From Papio anubis (taxonomy: Eukaryota; Chordata; Mammalia; Primates; Cercopithecidae), in assembly GCF_008728515.1 (NCBI RefSeq), contig NC_044979.1, positions 167,069,537 to 167,133,536 on the forward strand: DNA of 64,000 nucleotides, read 5' to 3'. Shown piece after piece: positions 44,283 to 55,644 of the stretch (its first letter is position 1; every line of letters starts with the position of its first letter). Below the pieces are notes generated by a model that ran no database searches, was not told where the DNA came from, and was given only the letters and a program-made list of their open reading frames with translations. A program made the position numbers and the translations under genes.

Positions 44283-44385
44283 TCTAGGCTCCACCCAGCT
44301 GCTGACTAATTGTGTGACTGTGGGCAAATCTCTTCATCTCTGAATCTCAGTTTGCTCATCAATAAAGTGGAGGTAACAGTACTCA
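44283..44385 (+). mobile_element. MIR, cut by an Alu
   Basis: 'ctaattgtgtgactgtggg', 'caaatctcttcatctctgaa' and 'tctcagtttgctcatcaata' match MIR. It probably continues after the Alu at about 44673. Confidence 0.88.
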
Positions 44386-44672
44386 GTGGGGCAAGGTGGC
44401 TCACGCCTGTAATCCCAGCACTCTGGGAGGCCAAGGCGGGCAGATCACTTGAGGTCAGGAGTTCGAGAACAGCCTGGCCAACATGGCGAAACCCCTCTAC
44501 TAAAAATACAAAAATTAGCTGGGCATGGCGGCCTGTAATCTCAGCTACCTGGGAGGCTGAGGCACGAGAATCACTTGAACCCGGGAGGCGGAGGTTGCAG
44601 TGAGCTGAGATCGCACCATTGCATTCCAGTCTGGGTGACAGAGCCAGACTCTGTCTCAAAAAAAATAAAATA
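44386..44672 (+). mobile_element. Alu, full length
   Basis: 'agtggggcaaggtggctcac' to 'ctctgtctcaaaaaaaataa'. Inserted in MIR. Confidence 0.95.
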
Positions 44673-44823
44673 AAAATGAGTATGAACTCTGTCTGCTCTG
44701 CAGGCATGATTCCCAATGCTCACTCCAGCCCGGGTGATGAAGCCAGACCCCGACTCAAAAAAAAAAAAAAAAAAATAGTATGTACTCTGCCTGCTCAGCA
44801 GGCATAATAATTACCAATACTCA
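44623..44823 (+). repeat. old tandem duplication of Alu 3' end plus flank
   Basis: Copy 1 (44623-44722) runs from 'attccagtctgggtgacaga' through the A tail to 'cccaatgctca'. Copy 2 (44723-44823) runs from 'ctccagcccgggtgatgaag' through a longer A tail to 'accaatactca'. The copies are clearly alike but diverged. Confidence 0.88.
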
Positions 44824-44876
44824 GGTGAAAAAAAGCTAAGACTCAGGATACACTTCCACGACTAGCAACTAGTGTG

Positions 44877-45603
44877 TCAGGCCATTTTTGCATTGCTATA
44901 AGGAAATACCTAAGGCTGGGTGATTTACATATTAAAGAGGTTTAATTGGCTCATGGTTCTGCAGGTTGTACAAGAAGCACAGCTTCTGGGAAAGCCTCAG
45001 GGAGCTTTTACTCATGGGGCCAGATGAAGTGGGGGGTAGGAGTCTCACATGGCAGAGAAGGAGCAAGAAAGATTAGAGGGAGGTGCCACACTTTACAACA
45101 ACCAGATCTTGGCCGGGCGCGGTGGCTCATGCCTGTAATCCCAGCACTTTGGGAGGCCGAGGTGGGTGGATCACAAGGTCAGGAGTTCAAGACCAGCCTG
45201 GCCAAGATGGTGAAACCCCATCTCTACTAAAAATACAAAAAAATTAGCTGGGCGTGCTGGCATGCACCTGTAATCCCAGCTACTCCGGAGGTTGAGGCAG
45301 AGAATTGCTTAAACCTGGAGGGGCTGAGGTTGCAGTGAGCCGAGATTGCGCCACTGCACTCCAGCCTACGCGACAGAGGGAGACTCCGTCTCAAAAAAAA
45401 AAAACAAAAACAAAAACAAAAACAAAAAAACAAAAAAACAGCCAGATCTTGCGAGAACTGGCTCGCTATGGCAAGAACTGCACCAAGCCAGGAGGGACCC
45501 GCCCCCAAAACCCAAACACCTCCCACCAGGCCCCTCCTCCAACACCGGGGGTTACATCTCAACAAGAGATTTGGAGGGGACATCCAACTATATTAGGTAG
45601 TGA
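44877..45603 (-). mobile_element. MST-type MaLR LTR, split by an Alu
   Basis: 'gtgtgtcaggccatttttgc', 'ggctcatggttctgcaggtt' and 'cacatggcagagaaggagc', then after the Alu 'ccagatcttgcgagaactgg', 'acacctcccaccaggcccc' and 'gagatttggaggggacatcc'. Confidence 0.93.
45111..45436 (+). mobile_element. Alu inside MST LTR (first)
   Basis: TSD aacaaccagatctt (45097-45110) against aacagccagatctt (45437-45450). Tail is (CAAAAA)n. Confidence 0.97.
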
Positions 45604-45956
45604 ATCCCAGAACCTGGACTCAAAAGTGTATTCTCTTGCTAGATGGCAAAAAGCATTTGCTGGTGAAGGTTTGATCCTGAGAGCTTTGAAATAGAAAAAT
45701 GGAAAACCTAATGGGAAATCAGGAGGAATTATCAGAGTATACTCTCTGCCAAGGTTATAAGCAAAAGAGCTAAAGTGTATTGAATACCATGCCCAAGAGT
45801 TTTGTATCCATTTTATCATGCAATGCTCCTTCAGCTAGATAATTACAGCAAAAACTTACATGGCATTTAGTGTGTGCCTTGTACCATTCCAAACTTCTAT
45901 CATGTGATTCATCAGCTCTTCCCAACATCTCAGGGAAGCAGATACATCCTTGTCTT
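45604..45956. other. single-copy DNA, possible MIR piece
   Basis: 45840-45945 ('tagtgtgtgccttgtaccat', 'ttcccaacatctcagggaag') may be a reversed MIR; weak. Confidence 0.4.
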
Positions 45957-46652
45957 AGTCCATTTGTGTTGCTATAAAGGAATGCCTGAGACTGTGTAAT
46001 TATAAAGAAAAGGGCTCTATTTGGCTCATGGTTCTGCAGACTGTACAAGAAAAATGGCAGCAGCATCTGATTCTGGGGAGGCCTCAGGAAGCTTCCACTC
46101 ATGGTGGAAGGAAAACGGGGAGCAGGCATGTCACATGGTAAGGGAGGAGGAAAACAGAGAGGGGCCAGATTCTTTTTAATAATCGGATCTGAGGCCGGGC
46201 ACGGTGGCTCATACCTGTAACCCCAGCACTTTGGGAGGCCGATCACCTGAGGTCAGGAGTTCGAGACCAGCCTGGCCAACATGGTGAAACCCTGTCTCTA
46301 ATAAAAACACAAAAATTAGCCAGGCGTAGTGGCACACACCTGTAATCTCAGCTAGTTAGGAGGCTGAGGCAGGAGAATCACTTGAACCCAGGAGGTAGAG
46401 GTTGCAGTGAGCTGAGATCGCACTACTGCCCTCCAACCTGGGCAACAGAGCCAGACTGCGTCTAAAAAAAAAAAAAAAATCAGATCTGATGGGAACTCAT
46501 AGGGCAAAAACTCGCTCCTTGTGAGAATCACACCAAGGCATTCATGAGGGATCCAACCCCAAGACCCAGACACCTCCCACTAGGCCCCACCTCCAACACT
46601 AGGAATCAAATTTCAGCGTGAGGTTTGGAGGGGAAAAAGACCCAACTATGAT
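45957..46652 (-). mobile_element. MST-type MaLR LTR, split by an Alu
   Basis: 'cttagtccatttgtgttgct', 'ggctcatggttctgcagact' and 'catgtcacatggtaagggag', then 'cagatctgatgggaactcat', 'acacctcccactaggcccc' and 'gcgtgaggtttggagggg'. Confidence 0.93.
46193..46477 (+). mobile_element. Alu inside MST LTR (second)
   Basis: TSD aatcggatctga (46181-46192) against aatcagatctga (46478-46489). About 18 bases around 'gaggcgggcgga' are deleted. Confidence 0.96.
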
Positions 46653-46654
46653 GA

Positions 46655-46795
46655 CTCATCATTTTACAGACAAGGCAAGTGCGGCACAGAGCCAAGTGAC
46701 CTGCCCAAAGTCACACGGCTAGCAGGGCCAGAACTCAAACCCAGGCAGTGTGGCGCCAGAGTCCATGCTGTTAACCCCCATACCAGGGACTCTTA
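46655..46795 (-). mobile_element. MIR
   Basis: 'catcattttacagacaaggc', 'acctgcccaaagtcacacgg' and 'ctcaaacccaggcagtgtgg' are the reversed MIR core. Confidence 0.92.
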
Positions 46796-46842
46796 TATGA
46801 AGAAATACAATGAGAGGGCGAGACATTAATTATCTCATCTGA

Positions 46843-47153
46843 CGCCGGGCGCGGGGGCCCATGTCTGTAACCCCAGCACTTTGGAAGGCTGAGATGGGTG
46901 GATCATTTGAGGTCCGGAGTTCGAGACCAGCCTGGCCAACACAGTGAAATCCCGCCTTTACTAAAAATACAAAAATTAGCCGGGCTTGGTGGAGGGCGCC
47001 TGTAGTCCCAGCTACTCGAGAGGCTGAGGCAGGAGAATCACTTGAACCCGGGAGGCAGAGGTTGCAGTGAGTTGAGATAGATCACACCACTGCACTCCAG
47101 CCTGGGTGGCAGAGTGAGACCCCATCTCAAAAAAAAAAAAAAAAAAAAAAAAA
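46843..47153 (+). mobile_element. Alu, full length
   Basis: 'cgccgggcgcgggggcccat' to a 25-base A tail. 'ttatctcatc' flanks both sides (TSD). Confidence 0.96.
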
Positions 47154-47790
47154 TTTATCTCATCCAAGTGAGCACAACTTGCTTTGAACCTGGTCTTCAG
47201 TTCTCCCTATCTGGGCACTCACCACCATGCTGTGTGTTCAGGCCTGGCAGGTGGGGTGCCACCCCCATAGCAGCACTGAGCCCTGGGGCAGATGAGTAAG
47301 CAAACAGGATCAGATCTGGGTCTTCATAGCAGGAGACTAAAGAGGGAGGGACAAGAAACAAGTGACCAGGGAAGACGGAAGGCAGCGGGAAGCAGGTGGC
47401 AAAACCAAACGAGGCCAAAGGCTCCATGGACTGTTTCTGCTGACTTTGGTGAGTGCATGCACGGTGGAAACTTCTGGAAACTTCTGGTCTCCATGACTAT
47501 TTTTTCTATGCTCAGGGGCTCCATGAAATGAGTTCATTTAGCAAATTAATGACCTTCTAAATTTTAAGTCATTCTGAACAGAAAAAGAATTGCTCAGCAA
47601 ATCACTTGGAGAGGAAGTCTCACGAGGAAACACCCTTTTTTTCTAAGACCACACAACAATGCTTTCCCACAACAGTGCAGACCCCGCACGGCCAGAGGTG
47701 GGAATCGTGACAGTGAACCTGGGGTCACATATCTCATCATGTACTCTACCTTCATCGTATATCTATGGGAATCTCAAAAGCTGTATTCTC
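47154..47790. other. single-copy DNA
   Basis: No recognised feature. Overlapping short frames on both strands (47192-47537) lack domains. Confidence 0.5.
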
Positions 47791-48072
47791 TTTTTTTGTT
47801 GTTTGTTTGTGACAGAGTCTCCCTCTGTCACCCAGGCTGGAGTACAGTGGCGTGAACACGCCTCCCGGGTTCATGCGATTCTCCTGCCTCAACCTCCCGA
47901 GTAGCTGGGACTACAGGCGCGCGCCACCATGCCAAACTAATTTTGGTATTTTTAGTACAGACTGCGTTTTGCCATGTTGACCAGGCTGGTCTCGAACTCC
48001 TGACCACAGGTGATCCACCCGCCTAAGCCTCCCAAAGTGCTGGGATTACAGGCGTGAGCCACCACGCCTGAC
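47791..48072 (-). mobile_element. Alu
   Basis: 'gacagagtctccctctgtca' to 'gagccaccacgcctgac'. The TSD is caaaagctgtattctct against caaaagctatatactct. A short deletion removes part of 'ctcactgcaacctcc'. Confidence 0.95.
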
Positions 48073-49320
48073 CAAAAGCTATATACTCTCTCCTGATCGT
48101 CCATCAAGCTTCCAAGGACTTCCAAAGATGTCCGGGCCACACGCTCCAGAACAGACACCGGACAAACTGGGCTCCAACACAGAGACTAGATTTAACACAC
48201 TCCTGCTAGGCAACAGCTGGAGCCTAGAAGCTCTGCACACCAATGCAGAGCCTGCAAAACTCTCCACGCCTCCTGCCTCTGTTAACCCAGCCTCTGTTAA
48301 CTCAGCTTCCTCCCCCTGTCTTAAACTGAAACTCTTCCGTGGGACTTACTCATGCTGACACACAAGCATTTTCTAAATAGAAAATTTTGGTAGAGAATCA
48401 GTAGGGTAAACTCAGGTTATCAGAATCTTAGGGGAGGCCCAGAGACACAAAAAGACCACATTTAGGTGCCTCTCAACTTGGCAGGGAAGTTCTACAAATA
48501 GAGGACCTGATGTCAAGCAGAAGTGACTTTAAACTACAATCTATTATTTAAATAGCAAACACGCTGAGTATCTAAAAGATCAAGACAAAGACAGTGAGAC
48601 ATTCGAAGAGCATGGGGACCTAGCAGGCATTTTTGCCAGCTCTCCATCTGCCCTGAGGGATTACTAAATTCACAGCTGACTCTCCTGTTTTAACCATCTT
48701 CTTCTGACTGGGTGTTAGGACATTCCCAGAGGGAAGGGACGGGGCCAAAATCACCTATCAGCCACCTGCCCCACCCCATCCCACCCTGTCACTTGTCACA
48801 AAATCCTAAAATATAGATATGATCTTAAAGGTCACCAGTCCCAACCCAATGCTTAGAATCTCCTCAGTGTATCCCAGTCTCCACTCATCTGGGCCACTTG
48901 TAGTCAACAGTCTCTCAATGTTGATCACCTTGAGTCTCCTGCCCAAGCCCATCACTACCCTTCAGAAACAGATTTGCTCCCAAGGAAATGTGTCCTTCTC
49001 CCTACACAAACAGGAACACAGTGGGAGCCCCATGTGGTTGATTCCAACAGGGTGATAGACTGTTGTTGACACAAGTGTCACAGTGTTATAGCTGAGATGG
49101 GAAGCCCTAAACTAGTGATTCTAGGCTTCCCAGCATACGAGAAGATTGATGAGACTTCAGTGTTTAAACAACAACATTCATTGACAGAGAGAAAGAGATA
49201 ACTAGGGAGGTTAAGGGAGCAGGGACGGGGGATGCCGATCAATGAAAATATTTCTTCCAGAGAATAGACAGCACTATCAATGCACTAAGTATGTGACCTC
49301 TATTTAAAACACTTCTCAAA
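48073..49320. other. single-copy DNA
   Basis: 1.25 kb with no recognised repeat. Frames at 48128-48358 and 48819-49055 have no domain. Confidence 0.5.
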
Positions 49321-49608
49321 GCCAAGCACGGTGGCTCCTCCCCATACTCCCAGCACTGTGGGAGGCCAAGGCAGGAGGACTGCTTGAGGCCAGGAGTCCA
49401 AGACCAGCCTGAGCAACATAGCAAGACTCTGTCTCTACAAAAAATTTGAAAATTAGCTGGGCAGAGTGATGCACCTAGCTACTCAGTCCTAGCTACTCAG
49501 AAGGCTGAGGCAGGAAGCTCTCTGAGCCCAAGAGATGGAGGTTGCAGTGAGCTAGGATCGTGCCTCCATACTCCAGACTGGGCAACAGAAACAAAAACTA
49601 AAATAAAT
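49321..49608 (+). mobile_element. AluJ-like
   Basis: 'gccaagcacggtggctcctc' to 'actgggcaacagaaacaaaa'. It contains a small duplication 'agctactcagtcctagctac'. Confidence 0.92.
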
Positions 49609-49609
49609 A

Positions 49610-49931
49610 GGCAGGGCGTGGTGGCTCACACCTGTAATCCCAGCACTTTGGGAGGCTGAGGCGGGCGAATCACATGGTCAGGAGTTTGAGACCAGCCTGG
49701 CCAACATGGTGAAACCTATCTCTACTAAAAAAATACAAAAAGTAGCCGGACATGGTGTCATGTGCCTGTAATCCCGGCAACTCGGGAGGCTGAGGCAGGA
49801 GAATTGCTTGAATCCAGGAGGCGAAGGTTGCAGTGAGTGGTGATCGCACCACTGCACTCCAGCCTGGGCAACAGAGGAAGACTCTGTCTCTAAATAAATA
49901 AGTAAACAAACAAATTAAAAAAAAAAAAACT
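49610..49931 (+). mobile_element. Alu, full length
   Basis: Starts in the tail of the previous Alu; ends in AAAT/AAAC repeats and an A run. Confidence 0.95.
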
Positions 49932-52611
49932 CTCAAGATTAAAATTCAGTTCTATTTATCATGTCCTTTCAGGAAATGGGAAGAGAATAGGTGTTATGGA
50001 AACGAAATGCCTTTTTATTCTTTCAAACAGATACTTGAGTCCAATGGAGAAAGGTGGGAAAAAAAGTCACAAAACCTGTCCTCAAAAAGCCCTCCATCCT
50101 GTTAGGTTCGGGAGAGAAAACTAATGCAGATAAAACAATTACAAAACAATAACTAGTGTAATTATGGGTTGTTACTACCATAACAATTACTAGTGTAATT
50201 TTGAGTTCCAAGGATAAGATTTCAGACACGAGCAGTATGTTCCCTTCAGTAGCTCTTGAATACCTTGACTAAACCTAGAGAAGGAAGCAGGAAACCAAAC
50301 ATTCTCTTCTTTATCTCTTCAATGTATCTTCTTTATCAGCAAATGGATTTCCTTTCAGGGAGTTTAAGACCTTGTGGGTCAGGGCTGCCTGCCCAGTTCA
50401 GGCCAGAAGGAAACAAAGGAAATAAATTAGGTCGCCAATCCGGCATCACTCCTTCCCAAATACCTCCTCAAATGCAGAGAGCAACTGTCACTGCAAGACA
50501 GCTGTGCAGACATGTGTGTATAAACCTAAAGTCCATGACCTCCCCCCTGGTATCATCTCTCCTCTTTTAACTCCAGGGAAAATCCGCAGACACAATGTAA
50601 GATGTTCTCACCAGGGACGATTCCACCTTGCTTGGCCTCCTGTCAGTTTCTGTCATCTCCAGGGAAGTGTCATGGACGTTACAGCATTCTCTTGTTGCCA
50701 TCTTTGCTGGAGCCAGGACCTAGCACTGCTTTTGCGACCCACCCCCCTGCAAATGTTTATTTCTACTAACATGTTGGAAGGCAAGAAGACGACTTGGCAT
50801 TCAAATAACCGTATCAGGAAACTCAAGGAGGAACTTAACTCCTTTCTTAGAGCATGATGTCACCACTATTCTCCCAGTTCCAGGCTACCGTCAATGCCAT
50901 CTCCCAGGGCAACCTCATCTGGGAGAGTCTCCTCTGCATTCATACTGAAAAGGTTTTGAAGATGACCTCCAATATTTCAAGAATAGCGATCATTGATCTA
51001 CCTGAAGTTTGCTGCCAAGCAAAGTTATCGCTACACGACATTTCTTTAACCCTCTCACCGCCACTTTTAGACAAGAGAGTTGAGGCTGAGACATTCAGCA
51101 ACTTGGCCAAGAGGCCTGTACACTGTCCAGAGGCCTGAACAGTGATGGAATTCCAAAAATCCCAAAAATCCCCAAATCCCTGCTCTTCACCGTCAATGCT
51201 ATTCTGTCTCCCATCACAACAGTGTGGCTTTTCAGGCTGGCAAATGGAAACCAGCTCAACGTCCTAAAGCATGTTTGTGTGGCTATGAAACTCCTAGAGG
51301 AAGCAGAGCCACGGAGATTAATGGAGATCTACAAATAAAATCGTGGAGCACCCCAGAGCCCGACTGCATGAGCCCCCCGGTGGGCACACACCTGGACGCC
51401 TCCTGGTGGAAGCAAGGCGTCTTCTGATCCACACTGAGCCATCAGCTGTCCCCACCAGCTGGTCAGCCGCACTTCGCATCCCCAGAACCAACCTCCAAGA
51501 CCCTGGACCCCTGGCCTGGAAATGTAAGTGGGCAGGCAAATGTTTCTGGAAGACACTCCCCTATCTGTTCTCTCATATACCCAAGCCTTATAAACCCCAG
51601 AATACAGTAGGACTGGCTTCATTCTTGAGTAATAAATGTAGAGGTTAAAAAAAAAAAAAAATGATTCCTAGTGAGTATCAAGAACAAGAAACAGGCCTGA
51701 ACAGTTTTGGCTCCAAGTCAATCGCAGCGCCACTGACTTACGCCCCACAGAGCAGCAACCATGGCTCATTTCTCTCCAGATGGCGGCTTGTACTTTTCCA
51801 GGCAGGATCTCATCTCCCCAAGCCTTGCCTCACCTTTCTACAGCTCTTTGTGTTTTCCCAACGTCCTCTCTGTGCACAGAGGGCTTTGCAACACCTCCAA
51901 ATTTACTGCCACCCACAGATTTAATTAGCAGACTGTTTACCCCCCCTTCTCTGATTGGAATATCTTAAGTAAAACCAGGCCTCCACTGAGCCCGTGGGTA
52001 CTCCACCCTGGGCCTCTGTCCAATCAGCTCCCCAGTGAAAAACAGTGTTTGCCCAGCTCCAACCATAGGGCTGGCCCCAGTCCAAGGCAGATCTATGCTG
52101 TGAGCCAGCCACCGGTGCCACACAAGGGCTGCATTCCCTGGGGGCTGCCTAGTGAGAGGAGACGGCATGGAAGGAAGGGCAGAGGTGACCAAATAAAAAC
52201 AACGAAACGACACCCTGGTAAGCAAGGCGTTATTAGCAAAAGTCAGGGTACAGAGACAAACTGGCGAAACACATATTTCACTTGACTTCTCCATGTGATC
52301 CCTATCGTGAAAGAAAAAGAAGAGGAAGAAAGAGTAGAATAAATTATAGGAGGGAGCGAAATGGTGAAAGAAATGGACAAAGGGGGATCAAAGAGGACCC
52401 AGAGGAGAACGGAGGGCAGGAGAGAAGGGAAGGGAACACTCTGCTTTTTTTTACTCACCACTAACTATACTAATTAAAAACCACTAAACTGAATACATCC
52501 ATTTTACATTCAACAATACAGGAGTTTAAAAAAAAAAAAAAAAAAAAAAAAGATGCCTCCTTGGGAGAAACAAAATCAACAGCAAAAGAAACAAATATGA
52601 AACCAACAGAA
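49932..52611. other. 2.7-kb Alu-free single-copy block
   Basis: The longest stretch without an Alu in the window. It includes a candidate poly(A)-ended fragment at 51631-51660 and A runs at 51646-51660 and 52528-52551. Open frames up to 117 codons have no recognisable domain. Confidence 0.5.
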
Positions 52612-52905
52612 GGCCAGGCACGGTGGCTCATGCTTATAATCCCAGCACTTTGGGAGGCCGAGGCAGGCAGATTGCTTGAGTCCAGGAGTTTGAGACCAAC
52701 CTGGGCAACACAGGGGAACCCCATCTCTATGAAAAATGCAAAAATTAACCAGGCATGGTGGCGTGTGCTTGCAGTCCCAGCTACTTAGGGAGCTGAGGTG
52801 GGAGGATTGCTTGAGCCTGGGAGTTCCAGGCTGCAATGAGCCATGATTGTGCCACTGCATACCACCCTGGGTGACAGAGCAAGACCCTGTCTCAAGAAGA
52901 AAAAA
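52612..52905 (+). mobile_element. AluJ-like, full length
   Basis: 'ggccaggcacggtggctcat' to 'ctgtctcaagaagaaaaaag'. 'gaaaccaacag' flanks both sides (TSD). Confidence 0.95.
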
Positions 52906-53534
52906 GGAAACCAACAGCAAGCAATGCAAACAGGCCTAGAGTTCACTCTTCTACAGAGCCATTTAATGATGCAAGGACTGACATGCTGTCTCTGGCTGTG
53001 GGGTAAGAGTGGAGGAGATTAAACAGAAGCAGCTCCCTGGTCCAACTAAAAGTAGGCACAGCCTTGGCTGCACACACCACAACAGCCCAATGCTGATGAT
53101 AATTACGCACACAACCAACCAACATAGAAAATCTCTTCTTGATAGGCTGAGCCTCCCCCTCCAATGCCATGCTGCTTGCTTTTATGTCCTTCATTAATTT
53201 TTCCTAAACTATTTTAGGGTTTTATGACTACTCTTACTTCTTTATTCTTAGACTTTTAAAGGGGAGTCAAGCAATTAAATACACAGAGCTATTGTTACTC
53301 ACAATAGGCACTGATATAATGTCTACCTAATCTTCTAAATGTGCCTACATTAATTTCGCTACAGAGAAAATTCCTATCTTTCCAATAGGCTAGTGATGAA
53401 AACTCATTTTTGGAAACCACTTAGCCCTGTACTTTTTAATCTCCCCGCACTCTAGCTTAAAACATGCTTTGTGGGGTGAAGGGGCCCATCAAAATTTAAA
53501 AATTCCTGAAATAAGAGAAATTTCCCCATCCTAT
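52906..53534. other. single-copy DNA
   Basis: No recognised feature. Confidence 0.5.
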
Positions 53535-53729
53535 CCAGCCTGGGCAACATGGCCAAATCCCTTCTCTACAAAAAATTAGCCAGCGTGGTGGCACATGCCT
53601 GCAGTCCCAGCTGCTCAGGACGGGGAGGTAAAAGGATCCTTGTGTCCTGGAGGTCAAGGCCACAGTGAGTTGTGGTCACACCACCACACTCCAGCCTGGG
53701 CAACAGAGAAAAAATAAATAAATAAATAT
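53535..53729 (+). mobile_element. Alu, 5'-truncated, diverged
   Basis: Begins 'ccagcctgggcaacatggcc' and ends in (AAAT)n. Confidence 0.9.
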
Positions 53730-53810
53730 ACCCACCCTAGCAGGTTATCCCAGCAAGAGATGTAGACAGCCTTTCTCTAGGCCAGGGAAAACATAATTTT
53801 AAATTTTCTA

Positions 53811-54115
53811 GGCCAGCCAGGCGTAGTAATCATGCCTGTAATCCCAGCATTTGGGGAGGCCGAGGTGGGCAGGTCACTTGAGGCCAAGAGTTCAAGACCA
53901 GCCTGGCCAACATGGTGAAACCCTGTCTCTACTAAAAATACAAAAATTTGCCAGGCATGGTGGCACATGCCTGTAATCCCAGCTACTCGGGAGGCTGAGG
54001 CAGGACAATCACTTGAACATGGGAGGCGGAGGGTGCAGTGAGCTGAGATAGTACCACTGCACTCCAGCCTAGGGAACAGAGTGAGACTCTGTCTCAAAAA
54101 TAATAATAATAAAAT
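53811..54115 (+). mobile_element. Alu, full length
   Basis: 'ggccagccaggcgtagtaat' to (AAT)n. The TSD aaattttctag flanks both sides. Confidence 0.95.
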
Positions 54116-54246
54116 AAATTTTCTAGTAGCCACATGTTTTAAAAAGTTAAAAGGTTAAACAGAATTTAATAACCTATTTTTTTCAATCAGGTATATCACG
54201 GATACTATCATTTCAACGTATAATCAACACAAAAAATTATTCACGT

Positions 54247-54515
54247 GGCTGGGTGTAGTGACTCACACCTGCCATCCCAGCGCTTGGCAAGGTCAACCCA
54301 GGAGGATCACTTGAGGACGGGAGTTCAAGACAAGCCCACTTACAAAATTATTTTTTAATTAGCCAGGGGTGGTGGTGCACACCTGTAGTCTCAGCTACCA
54401 GCGAGGCTGAGGCGGCAGGATCACTTGAGCCCAGAAGTTCAAGGCTGCACTGAGCTGTGTTCATGCCACTGCTCTCCAGCCTGGATGACAGAGCAAGACC
54501 CTGTCTCTAAAAAAA
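54247..54515 (+). mobile_element. AluJ-like with deletion
   Basis: 'ggctgggtgtagtgactcac' to 'gaccctgtctctaaaaaaat'. Part of the left arm end is lost. 'aaaaaattatt' flanks both sides. Confidence 0.9.
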
Positions 54516-54766
54516 TAAAATAAAAAATTATTACTGAGATACCAAACATTCTTCTCCTTCCTATGTCTTTGAAATCTGGTTTGTAGTTTATGCTGACAGC
54601 ACTTCCTAATTCAGACTAGCCACATGTCAACATAGTGGGCAGTACAGCTACAGACCCTCTGATTGAAATGTGTGGACAGGAGGGAGTAGGGTTAGATAAA
54701 GAAGTTCCTAAATATGAGGGGTTCGGGATCTCTTCTTTTTTTATGTGTGAGAAGGAAAGGGAATTT

Positions 54767-54821
54767 ATATATATATATATATACACACACACACATACAT
54801 ACACACACACACACACACACT
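54767..54821 (+). repeat. (TA)n(CA)n microsatellite
   Basis: Fifteen bases of TA followed by about 40 of CA with CATA interruptions, directly next to an L1 3' fragment. Confidence 0.95.
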
Positions 54822-54857
54822 TTAAGCTCTAGGGTACATGTGCACAACATGCAGGTC
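54818..54857 (-). mobile_element. L1 3' UTR scrap
   Basis: 'ctttaagctctagggtacat' and 'gtgcacaacatgcagg' match the reversed primate L1 (L1P) 3' end. Only about 40 bases remain. Confidence 0.8.
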
Positions 54858-55072
54858 AGGAGTTCAAGACCAGCCTGGCCAACATAGTGAAACCCCGTTT
54901 CGTCTAAAAATACAAAAATTAGCTGGGCATGGTGGTGTGCACCTGTAATCCCAGCTACTCAGGAAGCTGAAATAGAAGAATCGTTGAACCCGGGAGGCAG
55001 AGGTTGCAGTGAGTCGAGATCTCGCCATTGCACTCCAGCCTGGGCGACAAAGCAAGACTCTCTCTCAAAAAG
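54855..55072 (+). mobile_element. Alu, 5'-truncated, fused to L1 scrap
   Basis: Starts at 'caggtcaggagttcaagacc' and runs to 'ctctctctcaaaaag'. The first bases overlap the L1 text by a few shared bases. Confidence 0.93.
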
Positions 55073-55228
55073 AATCCAAAATCAGCACTTAAGAATCTTA
55101 ATTTCTACCTGCCTGGTCAAAACTGCTGCCCATCACTGAATCTTGACCACTCCCCAAATCCTAAAAGAATAATGTGTGAGTATTTGACATACTTTTTCAG
55201 TATCTTTGTTGTCATAAAATTAATCCAG

Positions 55229-55521
55229 GGCCAGGCATGGTACAAACACTTTGGGAGACCAAGGTGGGAGGATTACTGAGCCCAGGAGTTCGAGACCAGC
55301 CTGGATAACATGACGAAACCCCATCTCTACAAAAAATTAGGCAGATGTGGTGGCACCAGCCCTGGCTACTTGGGAGGCTGAGGTGGGAGGATCACCTGAA
55401 CCCAGGAGGTCAAAGCTGCAGTGAGCCGTGATTGCGCCACTGCACTCCAGCCTGGGTGACAGAGCAAGACCCTGTCTCAAAAACAAAACAAACAAACAAA
55501 CAAAAAACAAAAACAAAAAAA
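55229..55521 (+). mobile_element. Alu
   Basis: 'ggccaggcatggtacaaaca' (a deletion removes 'ggctcacgcctgtaatccc') to a CAAA-rich tail. Confidence 0.94.
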
Positions 55522-55523
55522 AA

Positions 55524-55644
55524 GGCTGGGTGTGGTGGCTCACGCCTGTAATCCTAACACTTTGGGAGACTGAGGCAGGCAAATCACAGGGTCAGGAGTT
55601 CGAGACCAGCCTGGCCAATATCCGTCTCAAAAAAAAAAAAAAAA
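55524..55644 (+). mobile_element. Alu with internal deletion
   Basis: The left arm to 'gaccagcctggccaatat' jumps directly to 'ccgtctcaaaa'. About 120 bases remain. Confidence 0.93.

Noticed and set aside
44877..46652. One LTR-Alu block duplicated in tandem
   Set aside because: The two Alus have different tails, different internal deletions and slightly different TSDs, so two insertions fit better.
51530..51545. Strong splice donor (gtaagt) suggesting an exon
   Set aside because: There is no matching acceptor, coding potential or conserved context; the six-base pattern alone is common.
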